NCBI GenBank assembly: GCA_900314495.1
Contig: OMVJ01000001.1
Location: 62,001 to 126,000 of the forward strand
Source of the DNA: an uncultured Olsenella sp.
GTDB taxonomy: Bacteria; Actinomycetota; Coriobacteriia; Coriobacteriales; Atopobiaceae
Length of the DNA stretch: 64,000 bases
Direction of reading: 5' to 3'
A program made the translations under genes and the position numbers. This document shows, piece by piece, positions 20,387 through 29,150 of this stretch. Every line of letters starts with the position of its first letter. The first letter of the stretch is position 1. The notes under the pieces are model-generated. The model saw nothing but the letters and a program-made list of their open reading frames with translations. It did no database searches and was not told the origin of the DNA.

Positions 20387-21133
20387 CTACAAGCTCAGCA
20401 GGAACTCGAAGGCCCGCAGGCGCGCGTCCAGGTGCGTTGCCGCCCACAGGTGTGCCAGGCTCAGCAGGAAGGTGGAGGTCTCCCGGTCCACCGTTACCGC
20501 AAGCAGCTGGTCGAAGGTGGAGCCTATTATGGCGGCGATCCAGGCCACCTGGGCCTTTGTCACCGGTTCGGCCCCCTCCACCTCGCGCGCGCAGCTCTCG
20601 CACAGCACGCCGCCCGCCGCGACGGAGAAGCGCGAGTAGTCCGGGTCGCCGCATGCGATGCAAGACCGCAGCTCGGGCCGCCAGCCGGCGTGGGCCAGCA
20701 CCTTGAAGACGTAGGCGGCCACAACCAGGTCCAGCCGGCAGGGCTCGTCGGCCTGCTCGCACGCCGTCAGCGCACGCGCCAGGATGGCAAACAGGAATGG
20801 GTCGGACACGTCCTCGAAGCTCGTGAGCCGCGCAACCTCGCAGATGGCGGAGGCGGCGGAAACGCGGTCCAAGTCTCCGCGCACGCCCTCGTGCGCGTCC
20901 ACTATGGAGGCCTCGCTCAGCACGTCCAGGCTCCTGCCCTTGGCAATGAGGAAGTCGGTCTCGCAGAAGAGCTCCGTGCGGGCCGCGAACCGCCCGCCGG
21001 GCTTGCGCGCACCCTTGGCCACGGCACGCACCTGGCTGCCGCCCTGGTCCAGGATGGTGAGGATCAGGTCCTGCTCGGAGAGCTTGGTCCTGCCCAGGAT
21101 GATGCCCCGCGTCCTGCGCGTTCTGCCTGCCAC
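20387..21133 (-). CDS. recO: DNA repair protein RecO
   Basis: Recombination mediator that loads RecA onto SSB-coated single-stranded DNA with RecR. The 248-aa product has an N-terminal OB fold (RGIILGRTKLSEQDLILTILD), KGARKPGGRFAARTELFCETDF, and a zinc-finger-like region with cysteines in RSCIACGD and GGVLCESC. The frame extends 30 codons further upstream into era, but the GTG at 21133 starts 7 bp after the era stop and gives the normal length. The era-recO order is common in Gram-positives. The 5' extension option cannot be fully excluded. Confidence 0.92.
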   Translation of the reverse strand: MAGRTRRTRGIILGRTKLSEQDLILTILDQGGSQVRAVAKGARKPGGRFAARTELFCETDFLIAKGRSLDVLSEASIVDAHEGVRGDLDRVSAASAICEVARLTSFEDVSDPFLFAILARALTACEQADEPCRLDLVVAAYVFKVLAHAGWRPELRSCIACGDPDYSRFSVAAGGVLCESCAREVEGAEPVTKAQVAWIAAIIGSTFDQLLAVTVDRETSTFLLSLAHLWAATHLDARLRAFEFLLSL

Positions 21134-21140
21134 GGCGGGC

Positions 21141-22061
21141 CTACTCGTCCGCCTCGTACCCCATGCGGCGAATCTCGTTCTGGTCGCGCCGCCACTTGGG
21201 TTGCACGCGAACGCGCAGGTCAAGATAGACGCTGCAGCCCAGGAGCCGCTCTATCTCGGGCCGGGCCTCGGTGCCTATCTTCTTGATCATGGCCCCGCGC
21301 CTGCCAATGACGATGCCCTTCTGGCTCTCGCGCTCCACCAGGATGGTGGCGGCTATGGACGCGTGGTCCTCGTCGTAGGCAATGTCCTCGCAGATGACGC
21401 CCACGGAGTGCGGAATCTCCTCACGCAGGTTGAGGAAGGCCTTCTCGCGCACGAACTCCGCCACCATGTCCTCCGGCGTGGAGTCCGTCTGCATGTCGTC
21501 GGGGAACCACTTGGGCCCCTCCGGCAGGTGGGCCGACACCAGCTGCACGAAGGCGTCCACGTTGAAGTTCTCCTTGGACGAGACCACGATCTCGTCGTCG
21601 AACTTGAGCAGGGCGCGCGCGGCCGCAAGCTGGTCCTGCAGCTGTCTGGGGTTGGAGATGTCCGCCTTGGTCACCACCAGCACCTTGTAGGGGGCGTGGC
21701 AGGCCGCAACGTGGCTGGCCACCCACTCGTCTCCCCTGCCGACGGGCTTGGTGGCGTCGATGAGGAAGGCCACCACGTCCACGTCCTCCAGCTCAGCCAA
21801 GGCGGCGCGGTTGAGCTCCTTGCCCAAGGCGTCCTTGGGCTTGTGCAGGCCCGGTGTGTCAACGATCACCAGCTGGGAGTGGTCCGTGTTGACCACGGCG
21901 CGCAGGCGCTTGCGCGTGGTCTGCGCCACGGGGCTGGTGATGGCGACCTTCTGCCCCAGGCAGGCGTTGAGCAGGGTCGACTTGCCCACGTTGGGCCTGC
22001 CCACAAGGGCGACGAAGCCAGACGTGAAGACGGGTTCCTTGGAGGTGGTCTGCTCGGTCAT
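21141..22061 (-). CDS. era: GTPase Era
   Basis: Essential GTPase that binds 16S rRNA near its 3' end during 30S maturation. The 306-aa product has G1 GRPNVGKS (residues 21-28), G3 DTPG in IVDTPGLHKPK, G4 TKAD (VVTKADI), and a C-terminal KH domain (GIVIGRRGAMIKKIGTEARPEIERLLG). An in-frame ATG 14 codons upstream was passed over because the ATG at 22061 has AAAGGA at good spacing. It sits between dgkA and recO in the conserved ybeY-dgkA-era block. Confidence 0.97.
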   Translation of the reverse strand: MTEQTTSKEPVFTSGFVALVGRPNVGKSTLLNACLGQKVAITSPVAQTTRKRLRAVVNTDHSQLVIVDTPGLHKPKDALGKELNRAALAELEDVDVVAFLIDATKPVGRGDEWVASHVAACHAPYKVLVVTKADISNPRQLQDQLAAARALLKFDDEIVVSSKENFNVDAFVQLVSAHLPEGPKWFPDDMQTDSTPEDMVAEFVREKAFLNLREEIPHSVGVICEDIAYDEDHASIAATILVERESQKGIVIGRRGAMIKKIGTEARPEIERLLGCSVYLDLRVRVQPKWRRDQNEIRRMGYEADE

Positions 22062-22107
22062 GCGAGTCCTTTCGGGGTTGCCGCGGGCCAAGGGCTGCGG
22101 CACAAGA

Positions 22108-22482
22108 TCAGAAGAATATGGCGTGCGCGAACACGCATATGCCCACCAGGGCGACGAAGAACGAGAGCGAGAACACAGCCGCCGCCGCGATGTCCTTGGC
22201 CCTGCCGGCCAGCGGGTGGAACTCCGGCGAGACCAGGTCCACCACCGTCTCGATTGCGGTGTTCAGGAGCTCGGCCGCAATGACCACGCCACAGCAGAGC
22301 AGGATGATGGCCCAGCTCACCAGGTCAAGCCGCAGGATGATGCCCATGACCAGGGCGAAGGCGCCGCCGCCCAGCATGACCTTGATGTTGCGCTCCGTCC
22401 TCACGGCGGTGCGGAAGCCCTGCAGGGCAAAGAGGAAGCTCCTCCTGAACGACGGGTGGTTCTCCTTTTTGCCGGGAATCAT
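22108..22482 (-). CDS. dgkA: Diacylglycerol/undecaprenol kinase
   Basis: Small integral membrane kinase. In Gram-positives this family phosphorylates undecaprenol for cell-wall lipid carrier recycling. The 124-aa product has an amphipathic N-terminus (SFRRSFLFALQGFRTAVRTERNIK), three membrane helices, and the signature AELLNTAIETVVDLVSPEFHPLAGRAKDIAAAAV containing the catalytic Glu. The ATG overlaps the ybeY stop (ATGA), so translation is coupled. Substrate preference (undecaprenol or diacylglycerol) is not decidable from sequence. Confidence 0.93.
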   Translation of the reverse strand: MIPGKKENHPSFRRSFLFALQGFRTAVRTERNIKVMLGGGAFALVMGIILRLDLVSWAIILLCCGVVIAAELLNTAIETVVDLVSPEFHPLAGRAKDIAAAAVFSLSFFVALVGICVFAHAIFF

Positions 22483-22988
22483 CTGTCGTCAGAGCCCCTG
22501 TGCCGCGTGAACTCCACATGGTCCAGCCGGGCGTCCGTCTTGACCATGGAGACCAGCTCGTCCTCCCGGGCCTCCATGACCGCGGCCTCCTCGTCCGTCA
22601 TGTGGTCGTAGCCCAGCAGGTGCAGCACGCCGTGCACCAGAAGCAGGCGGCACTCGTCTGCGGGCGTGGTGCCGAAGTCCTTGGACTGGCGCGCGATGTA
22701 TGCCGGTGCCAGCACGATGTCGCCCAGCTCGCAGGGCTCGCCGGGGGTTAGGTCCGGGTCGTCCGGGCGCTCGCACTCCAGCGACAGCACGTCCGTCGCG
22801 CGGTCCACCCCGCGCCAGCGCAGGTTCAGCTCGTGCATGCGGTCGTCAGACACGACGGAGACGGAGACCACGCAGGGCCGCCCGACCCCCTCCTGGGCCA
22901 GCACCAGGTCGCAGTCGCGGCGAATCTCGTCCTCCTCCAGGAGCGGCGTCACGCCATCCTCTATGGAGATGTCATACTCGTTGCCCAT
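22479..22988 (-). CDS. ybeY: Endoribonuclease YbeY
   Basis: Metal-dependent RNase involved in 16S rRNA 3'-end maturation and 70S quality control. The 169-aa product contains the zinc site H119-G-V-L-H123-L-L-G-Y-D-H129 and the family segment RWRGVDRATDVLSLECE. The frame runs 36 codons further upstream, but MGNEYDISIE at 22988 is the family N-terminus. It overlaps phoH by 17 bp and dgkA by 4 bp, the usual phoH-ybeY-dgkA-era cluster. Confidence 0.95.
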   Translation of the reverse strand: MGNEYDISIEDGVTPLLEEDEIRRDCDLVLAQEGVGRPCVVSVSVVSDDRMHELNLRWRGVDRATDVLSLECERPDDPDLTPGEPCELGDIVLAPAYIARQSKDFGTTPADECRLLLVHGVLHLLGYDHMTDEEAAVMEAREDELVSMVKTDARLDHVEFTRHRGSDDR

Positions 22989-23958
22989 CCGCCTGCTCCC
23001 TCCCGCGGTCCGCACGCTCGCCAACCTGATTGTATGCGTCCACGATTCTCGCCACCAGCGAATGTCTGACGATGTCGTTCCTGTCCAGCGAGACAAACGC
23101 TATGTCGTCCACGCCGTCCAGCACCCCGTGGGCGTTCTGCAGGCCGTTGCGGCCGCCCAGGTCCCGCTGGGTGTTGTCGCCCGTCACCACGAACTTGGAC
23201 GAGAAGCCCAACCGCGTGAGGAACATCTTCATCTGCTCCGGCGTGGTGTTCTGGGCCTCGTCCAGGATCACGAAGGCGTCGTTGAAGGTGCGGCCGCGCA
23301 TGAAGGCGAGGGGGGCTATCTCTATCACGCCCTGCTCGATGAGGGCGTTGCCGCGCTCCCGGTCCGTCATGTCGAAGAGGGCGTCGTAGAGGGGCCGCAC
23401 GTAGGGGTCCAGCTTCTCCTCCAGCGTGCCGGGCAGGAAGCCCAGGGACTCGCCCGCCTCCACCACCGGGCGCGTGAGGACTATGCGGCCCACCTCGCGC
23501 CTCTTGAGCGAGCCCACCGCCATGGCCATGGCCAGGTAGGTCTTGCCCGTGCCGGCGGGGCCCTCGCAGAAGGTGATGGTGTTGGTGCGAATGGCGTCTA
23601 TGTAGCGCTTCTGGCCGCTGGTCTTGGGCCTGATGGCGCGCCCGCGGTAGGTGAGCAGTATGTCGTCCGAGAAGCTGGCGTAGGAGCCGGCGCCGTGCTT
23701 GACCTGCCCCACCAGCAGGTCCACGTCACCCTGGGTTGGGGTCTCCCCCATCTCCACCAGGCGGATCAGGCGGGAGAACACGGACGTCACCTCGTCCACC
23801 GTGCCAGCGGGTCCCACGACGGAGATCTGGTTGCCGCGCACCGTGATCATGGCGTCGAACGACGACTCTACGCGGCGCAGCAGGGAGTCTGCCGGCCCCA
23901 TGAGCCTGGTGGGGTCAACGGAATCTGGAATGGTCAGACGGACGTGAGTGGGCTCCAT
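22972..23958 (-). CDS. phoH: PhoH family ATPase
   Basis: Cytoplasmic ATPase with a RecA-like fold; relatives are linked to RNA metabolism and usually encoded beside ybeY. The 328-aa product has Walker A GPAGTGKT (residues 133-140), YLAMAMAVGSLKR, the VILDEAQNTTPEQMKMFLTRLG Walker B region, and FVVTGDNTQRDL. Residues 1-75 form the small N-terminal domain common to this subfamily. The ATG at 23958 has AGGAGG upstream; an ATG 11 codons earlier lacks one. It overlaps ybeY, implying coupled expression. The biochemical role is only known at family level. Confidence 0.93.
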   Translation of the reverse strand: MEPTHVRLTIPDSVDPTRLMGPADSLLRRVESSFDAMITVRGNQISVVGPAGTVDEVTSVFSRLIRLVEMGETPTQGDVDLLVGQVKHGAGSYASFSDDILLTYRGRAIRPKTSGQKRYIDAIRTNTITFCEGPAGTGKTYLAMAMAVGSLKRREVGRIVLTRPVVEAGESLGFLPGTLEEKLDPYVRPLYDALFDMTDRERGNALIEQGVIEIAPLAFMRGRTFNDAFVILDEAQNTTPEQMKMFLTRLGFSSKFVVTGDNTQRDLGGRNGLQNAHGVLDGVDDIAFVSLDRNDIVRHSLVARIVDAYNQVGERADRGREQADGQRV

Positions 23959-24006
23959 GTTCCTCCTGATGCTCGCGGGGCTTTGCCCCATGGTAGCGCA
24001 GCGGGC

Positions 24007-25278
24007 CTAGGCAGGCACCGCAGACAGCGTGCCGTCGCCTGCCACCGAGACGATCCTCGCACTCACCAGGTCCCCCAGGGCCGGGTTGCCGGCAACCACC
24101 ACGTCGAAGAGGCCCGAGGTGACGCCCCGGCCCGGATACTCCACCAGCACCTTGTCCAGCTCGCCCACGTGGAGGGCGGCCTGGTCATGACGCATCTGGG
24201 CAGCCAAGTCGCGCATGCGCCGGCCCCGCTCCGCCATGACGTGCGGGTCCACCTGGCCGGGTGCCGTTGCCGCGGGCGTGCCGGGCCGCTTGGAGTAGCG
24301 GAAGACGTGCATCTTGGCGAAGGACATCTGGCGGCAGAAGGCCAGGGACTCCTGGAAGTCCGCGTCCGTCTCGCCCGGGAAGCCCACTATGAGGTCCGTT
24401 CCCAGCGCGATGCCGGGCAGGTAGGCGCGGCTGAGCTCCACTGCCTGGCGGAAGAAGGCGGTATCGTACACGCGGGCCATGCGGCGCAGGGTCGCGTCGC
24501 ACCCCGACTGCAGGCACACGTGCAGGAAGGGGGCCACCCGGCCCTGGGATGCGGCCATGACCCCAAGCAGGCGCTCGGTCACGTCCGGCGGCTCTATGGA
24601 GGAGAGCCTCACGCGCTCTATGGCCGTCTGGTCCAGCACCGTCTGCAGCAGCTCCGGAAGGCCGCCTTCCACGCCGCCGTCCATGCGGTAGCTGCCCAGG
24701 TTTATGCCGGTGAGCACTACCTCGTGTGCGCCGCGGGCAACAGCCTCGTTCACGGCGGAGATGACCTTGCCGGGCTCCAAGGAGCGGGCCGCGCCGCGCG
24801 CCTTCCACACGATGCAGTAGGTGCAGCGGTTGTCGCACCCGTCCTGCACCTTGATGCCTGGCCGCATGCGGCCCGTTGGCGTGGGGGTGACGGCCAGCTC
24901 GCCGTCGTCGCCCACGGAGCTCTCGTCCAGGCCCAGCTCACGCAGGGCCAGCGCGGGCACCTCGGCCTTGTTGGGCTCCACCAGCACGTTGGGCCCCAGC
25001 TCCTCCAGCTCCGACCGGAAGAGGTTGGCCACGCAGCCCGTGGCCACCACCACGGGCGCGGCCGGCAGGTGCGCGGCGTGGCGGATGGTCTTGCGGGTCT
25101 TTGCCTCCGCCTCGCCGGTGACGGCGCAGGTGTTGATGACTATGAGCTCCGCCTCAGCCTCCGGCACCAGCACGCACCCCGCGCGCTCCAGCCGGTTGGC
25201 GATGAGGTCCGTCTCCACCCGGTTGACGCGGCATCCAAGGTTGACGAAGGCCACCCTGGGCCCTGCGGCCGCCGTCAC
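24007..25278 (-). CDS. mtaB: tRNA t6A37 methylthiotransferase MtaB
   Basis: Radical-SAM enzyme that converts t6A to ms2t6A at position 37 of ANN-decoding tRNAs. The 423-aa product has UPF0004-domain cysteines C16, C51 and C82, the radical-SAM cluster C148-x3-C152-x2-C155 (CDNRCTYC), TGINLGSY, SSIEP, and a C-terminal TRAM domain (KVLVEYPG...). It starts with a GTG that overlaps the dnaJ stop (TAGTG), so translation is coupled. The IVWKARG-type sequence after the cluster and the SSIEP segment separate it from RimO (5682-7061) and MiaB. Confidence 0.92.
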   Translation of the reverse strand: MTAAAGPRVAFVNLGCRVNRVETDLIANRLERAGCVLVPEAEAELIVINTCAVTGEAEAKTRKTIRHAAHLPAAPVVVATGCVANLFRSELEELGPNVLVEPNKAEVPALALRELGLDESSVGDDGELAVTPTPTGRMRPGIKVQDGCDNRCTYCIVWKARGAARSLEPGKVISAVNEAVARGAHEVVLTGINLGSYRMDGGVEGGLPELLQTVLDQTAIERVRLSSIEPPDVTERLLGVMAASQGRVAPFLHVCLQSGCDATLRRMARVYDTAFFRQAVELSRAYLPGIALGTDLIVGFPGETDADFQESLAFCRQMSFAKMHVFRYSKRPGTPAATAPGQVDPHVMAERGRRMRDLAAQMRHDQAALHVGELDKVLVEYPGRGVTSGLFDVVVAGNPALGDLVSARIVSVAGDGTLSAVPA

Positions 25279-26489
25279 TAGCGGTTCCTGCCCTTGAAGG
25301 GGTTCTTCTTGTGGGGACGTGCCTTGGCCTTCTTGGGACCCTGTCCCTCCTGTCCCTGGCCGTCCCTGCCGGAAGCGCCGCCCTCGGGCTCTGCGGCCGC
25401 CTCTTCCTGCGCGGGGTGACGTTGTGCGGAGATGGTGCGCAGCAGGTCAAGCTGATCCGGAGTGAGGTCGCCCGGCGTGACCACCTGCACCACGGCAATG
25501 AGGCTGCCACGGGCATTGGAGTTCAGCCTGGGCATGCCGTGCCTTGGCACGCGCACCTGCTCGCCGTACTGAACGCCCGCCGGGACCTCCACCGCCACAC
25601 GCTCGCCGGCCAGGACGCCGTCAACCGTGACCGTCTTGCCCAGCATGGCGTCGATGGAGTCCACCTGCACCCTGCAGTACAGGTCATCACCCTGGCGCTC
25701 GAAGGTCTGGTCCTGGTCAATCTGGATGCTGACCACCAGGTCGCCCGAGGACTCGCCCCGCACGCCGGCCTCGCCCTTGCCGGAGACGCGCACCGTCTGC
25801 CCGGAGTGCACGCCCGCCGGAATGTCCACCTTCACGGTCTCGTGCGAGGGAGTGCGGCCCTGGCCGTCGCAGGTCTCGCAGGGCTTGTCCACCATGCGGC
25901 CGGTGCCGTGGCACTGGGGGCAGGTGGTCTGGGTCTGCATCTCGCCGAAGATGGTGCGCTGGGACTGCACCACGCGGCCGGTGCCGTGGCAGCGGTCGCA
26001 CGTCTTCACGGAGCCGCCCTCGGCAACGCCCGTGCCGTTGCAGTCGTCACAGGGGGCCAGCCGCTCGTAGGATATCTTCTTCGTGCAGCCGGACGCCGCC
26101 TCCCGCAGGGTGACGTGCAGGGTGATGCCCATGTCGCGCCCGCGCGTCCTTGCCTGGCGAGCGGCTTCGCCGGAGCGGCCGCCGCCGAAGAAGGTGTCGA
26201 AGATGTCCCCGAAGCCACCGCCAAAGATGTCTGACATGTCCACGTAGTCTGAGCCGAAACCGCCGGGGCCGTCCGGGGAACCGTAGCGGTCGTAGTTGGC
26301 GCGCTTCTCCTCGTCAGAGAGGACCGAGTAGGCCTCCGAGATCTCCTTGAACTTTTCCTCCGCGTCGGGCGACTTGTTGACGTCGGGGTGGTACTGACGC
26401 GCCAGCTTCACGAACGCACGCTTGATCGTCCTCTGGTCGGCGTCCTTGCTGACGCCCAACACCTCGTAAAAGTCCCTCTGTCCTGCCAC
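25278..26489 (-). CDS. dnaJ: Chaperone protein DnaJ
   Basis: Hsp40 co-chaperone that delivers substrates to DnaK and stimulates its ATPase. The 403-aa product has the J domain with HPD (residues 34-36), a Gly/Phe-rich stretch ([27 protein letters not shown]), four zinc-finger repeats ([32 protein letters not shown]), two C-terminal substrate domains, and a Lys/Gly-rich tail. The start chosen is the GTG at 26489, which gives [12 protein letters not shown]; the frame is open 25 codons further. No hrcA, grpE or dnaK is in the window. A terminator separates it from the dnaJ-like gene upstream. Confidence 0.95.
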   Translation of the reverse strand: MAGQRDFYEVLGVSKDADQRTIKRAFVKLARQYHPDVNKSPDAEEKFKEISEAYSVLSDEEKRANYDRYGSPDGPGGFGSDYVDMSDIFGGGFGDIFDTFFGGGRSGEAARQARTRGRDMGITLHVTLREAASGCTKKISYERLAPCDDCNGTGVAEGGSVKTCDRCHGTGRVVQSQRTIFGEMQTQTTCPQCHGTGRMVDKPCETCDGQGRTPSHETVKVDIPAGVHSGQTVRVSGKGEAGVRGESSGDLVVSIQIDQDQTFERQGDDLYCRVQVDSIDAMLGKTVTVDGVLAGERVAVEVPAGVQYGEQVRVPRHGMPRLNSNARGSLIAVVQVVTPGDLTPDQLDLLRTISAQRHPAQEEAAAEPEGGASGRDGQGQEGQGPKKAKARPHKKNPFKGRNR

Positions 26490-26592
26490 GCCGGATGACC
26501 CCCAGAACTTGCACTTGCGGCCCGACGGCCGCGACACTACACAAACATTTTGTTGTTTACCCAAAGTGGGCGCAAAAGAAACGCATCAAGTC

Positions 26593-26624
26593 AAAAAGTG
26601 GCGCCGGGCTTGGCCCGACGCCAC
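26593..26624 (-). terminator. Intrinsic terminator between the two dnaJ-type genes
   Basis: A 12-bp stem (26598-26609 with 26613-26624, one non-Watson-Crick position) with a 3-base loop is followed on the minus strand by TTTTT (26593-26597). It lies 14 bp after the stop of the membrane DnaJ-like gene, so dnaJ-mtaB-phoH downstream probably needs read-through or its own promoter. Confidence 0.85.
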
Positions 26625-26638
26625 GGGGCTTGGCGGTG

Positions 26639-27766
26639 CTACGCTCCCACGCCCCTCCGCATGCCGTTGGAGTACGAGGTCATGCTTGCCGTGCAGGCGT
26701 TGGTTGCCTGCAGCAGCAGGAGGATCACCAGGCCGATCATGAGGCCGCTGCGCAGGCTCTCCCAGGCGTTGGCCCACCAGCGCCTGCCGTGGCCGATGCC
26801 GTCGCGGAACACCAGGAAGCCGCCGCCGAGAAGGAAGATCACGTCAAACATGATGGACGGGCCCTGCATGCCCAGGAGCGGCGCCAGGATGCCCCACACC
26901 ACGAAGGGGAGGAAGAAGCCGACTATCTGCAGGCCCATGGACTGCTGGCGGGTGACGCGCTCGGAGGGAACGCCCACCCTGCACACGAAGTCGCCGCTCT
27001 CCATGCCGTTGGTTCCGGCGTTGCCCATGCCCTTCATGCGGATGACGTCGCCGTCGTGCGAGCCGGCAGGGATGTCAATGACGACCTCGCTGGCGGTCAG
27101 CACGCGGCCGGTGCCGCCGCAGTGGTCGCACGGGTCCGCCACCACCTTGCCGGAGCCCTCGCACTCCGGGCACTCCACCTCGAACACGCCGAACCCGAAG
27201 AGGCCGGACATGTCTATGCTCATGCGGCCCGTGCCACCGCAGGTGGGGCAGGTCTCCGCGTGCTCCGAGACGACGGACCCCTTGCCGTGACACTCCTCGC
27301 AGGTGGCGTAGCGCTGGTAGGTGACGCCGCGCTTGGTGCCCTTGGCCGCGGTCTCGTCGTCCAGGTCTATGGTGTAGGTGACGTCCTGGCCGGCGCGCGG
27401 GTTGTAGGAGCGCGACCTGCGCGACCTGGTGGTGTAGCCGGTGCCGCCGAAGGGGAAGCCCCAGCCAAAGGGGTCACCTCCGAAGGGGTCGCCGGAGGGG
27501 GTACCGCTGTAGCCGCCGCCGTAGCCGCCCGCGCCTGCGAAGGGGGTGCCGGACCGCATGGCGTCGTACCTGCGGCGCTTGTCCTCGTCCGAGAGGACGG
27601 CGTAGGCCTCGGACACCTCCTTGAACTGCTGCTCGGCATCGGGCGCCTTGTTCACGTCCGGGTGGAGCTTCATGGCCTTCTTCTGGAAGGCCTTCCTGAT
27701 GTCCGCCTGCGAGGCGTCCTTGGGGACGCCCAGGATCTCGTAGTAGTCCTTGTCTTCCATTGCCAT
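26639..27766 (-). CDS. DnaJ-like protein with zinc fingers and C-terminal membrane segments
   Basis: The 375-aa protein combines a normal J domain (HPD at 35-37) and Gly/Phe-rich region (about 74-110), four CxxCxGxG-type motifs ([32 protein letters not shown]; about 156-220), and the start of the first substrate-binding domain ([23 protein letters not shown]). The second substrate and dimerisation domain is missing. Residues about 279-298, 305-320 and 341-355 instead form three hydrophobic segments. It is therefore probably a membrane-anchored Hsp40. It sits where many Actinobacteria have hrcA, between hemW and dnaJ. Recruitment of DnaK to the membrane is inferred. Confidence 0.85.
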   Translation of the reverse strand: MAMEDKDYYEILGVPKDASQADIRKAFQKKAMKLHPDVNKAPDAEQQFKEVSEAYAVLSDEDKRRRYDAMRSGTPFAGAGGYGGGYSGTPSGDPFGGDPFGWGFPFGGTGYTTRSRRSRSYNPRAGQDVTYTIDLDDETAAKGTKRGVTYQRYATCEECHGKGSVVSEHAETCPTCGGTGRMSIDMSGLFGFGVFEVECPECEGSGKVVADPCDHCGGTGRVLTASEVVIDIPAGSHDGDVIRMKGMGNAGTNGMESGDFVCRVGVPSERVTRQQSMGLQIVGFFLPFVVWGILAPLLGMQGPSIMFDVIFLLGGGFLVFRDGIGHGRRWWANAWESLRSGLMIGLVILLLLQATNACTASMTSYSNGMRRGVGA

Positions 27767-27819
27767 GGCGAAAACCCCGCTCCTACCCTCGGCACGCGCC
27801 GACGCTACCTAGCAACTAC

Positions 27820-29130
27820 CTAGCAACTACATTGCTCAATGGTACCCAACGAGAGGTCCCACATTTCACCGTACAGCTCGTTTCCCAAGAGCCAGCCCTG
27901 GTGCGTGGGTACCAGCCGGCCACGCTGGCAGGCGGCGAGGCCGCGCGCCACCACCCGCCGTACGGCCTCCTCCAGGTCACCGCCCATGATGCCGCCAGCG
28001 TACGCCAGGAGGTCCGGTCCCACGCCCGTCGCCAGCCTGCAGCCCAGCATGAGGTCCTCCGCGGCAGCCTGCCTTGCGTCCATGAGCTCCAGGTCAAAGT
28101 GCAGGGCCTCCGGGCGGGGGTCGCGGGCGATCTGCTCCCTGCCGGAGGTCACCGTCAGGCGCACGCGCGCAACGCCAGCGGGCACGGCCGGCAGCTGGGG
28201 GCAGACCGTCCGCAGGCGCTCGTAGCCCTGCCGCGTCAGCATGCCAGAGGCGCCGGTGCCCAGGCCCAGGTAGGGCACGCCCGTCCAGTAGGCCTGGTTG
28301 TGGTGGCACTCCTTGCCCGGCCTGGCGTAGCTGGCGACCTCGTAGCGGTGGAAGCCGCGGGAGGCCAGCTCGGCCTCCGCCGCCTCCATGCGGGCCGCCT
28401 GCACGTCGCCGGAGTTCCGGGGCGCCTCGTCGTCGCCCACGCGGGCCGCGAGGGGCGTGCCCTCCTCTATGGCAAGCGGGTACACGCTCACGTGGCCCAC
28501 GCCCAGGGCCACAACGCGCTCCAGGCTCCGCAGCCAGCTGGCGTCCGTCTGCAGTGGAATCGCGCACATGAGGTCGCACGAGACGTCCAGCCCCGCCGCC
28601 ACTGCCGCGCGCACGCGCTGCTCGGCCTGGGCCGCGGTGTGGATGCGGCCCAGCTGGGCCAGCTCGGCGTCGCTCATGCTCTGCACGCCGATGGAGACAC
28701 GCGTGGCGCCGGCGGCCGCCAGCGCGTCCAGCACCTGGTCCGTCAGGGAGTCCGGATTCGCCTCACAGGTGACCTCGCCCACCTTGGGCGCCGCCTGGCG
28801 CACGCAGGCCACCAGGCTGCCAAGCCCCCTTCCCAGCATGGTGGGCGTGCCGCCGCCCACGTAAGCCGTCTGGCAGCCCTCCACAAGTCCGGCCGCCGCA
28901 AAGGCGCGCAGCTGCAGCTCAAGCGCGCTCTCGTAGGCAGCCAGCAGGGAATCGTCGCGCGCCGTTGCCCAGGAGGCGAAGTCGCAATAGGCGCACTTGC
29001 GCACGCAGAAGGGGACGTGCAGGTAGAGGGCACCGGCGGACGCATGCGTCAGGTGGGTCAGGGGGACGTTTCCCTCCTGGCACGTGGCATGTGTCAAAAG
29101 GGAAACGTCCCCTTCTGTCTCATGAGACAC
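27820..29130 (-). CDS. hemW: Heme chaperone HemW (radical SAM, HemN-like)
   Basis: Radical-SAM family protein; characterised HemW binds and inserts heme, and older annotation calls it oxygen-independent coproporphyrinogen oxidase. The conserved part starts ALYLHVPFCVRKCAYCDF (cluster cysteines C42, C46, C49 with this start) and continues with YVGGGTPTML, GVQSM and GVGHVSVYPLAIEEGTPL. It has CxxxCxxC and lacks the fourth cysteine typical of true HemN. The start is uncertain: the N-terminal ~30 codons lie in a palindromic element. The GTG at 29130 (AGGGGG upstream, overlapping dusB by 11 bp) is used here; a TTG at 29097 is the main alternative. No ATG is available in frame. Confidence 0.88.
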   Translation of the reverse strand: MSHETEGDVSLLTHATCQEGNVPLTHLTHASAGALYLHVPFCVRKCAYCDFASWATARDDSLLAAYESALELQLRAFAAAGLVEGCQTAYVGGGTPTMLGRGLGSLVACVRQAAPKVGEVTCEANPDSLTDQVLDALAAAGATRVSIGVQSMSDAELAQLGRIHTAAQAEQRVRAAVAAGLDVSCDLMCAIPLQTDASWLRSLERVVALGVGHVSVYPLAIEEGTPLAARVGDDEAPRNSGDVQAARMEAAEAELASRGFHRYEVASYARPGKECHHNQAYWTGVPYLGLGTGASGMLTRQGYERLRTVCPQLPAVPAGVARVRLTVTSGREQIARDPRPEALHFDLELMDARQAAAEDLMLGCRLATGVGPDLLAYAGGIMGGDLEEAVRRVVARGLAACQRGRLVPTHQGWLLGNELYGEMWDLSLGTIEQCSC

Positions 29131-29150
29131 GAGAACCGTCCCCCTGTCTC
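29062..29150. repeat. REP-like element forming the dusB-hemW junction
   Basis: GGGGACGTTTCCC (29062-29074) pairs with its inverse at 29100-29112, and the palindrome TGTCTCATGAGACA (29116-29129) joins a second unit ending CCGTCCCCCTGTCTC (to 29150). The dusB stop codon (29120-29122), the candidate hemW starts and their ribosome-binding-site-like G-runs all lie inside it. Confidence 0.8.

Noticed and set aside
27805-27830. Tandem 11-bp repeat CTACCTAGCAA at the end of hemW
   Set aside because: Two copies only, causing a second stop-like sequence beyond the real stop; probably a small slippage duplication without function.
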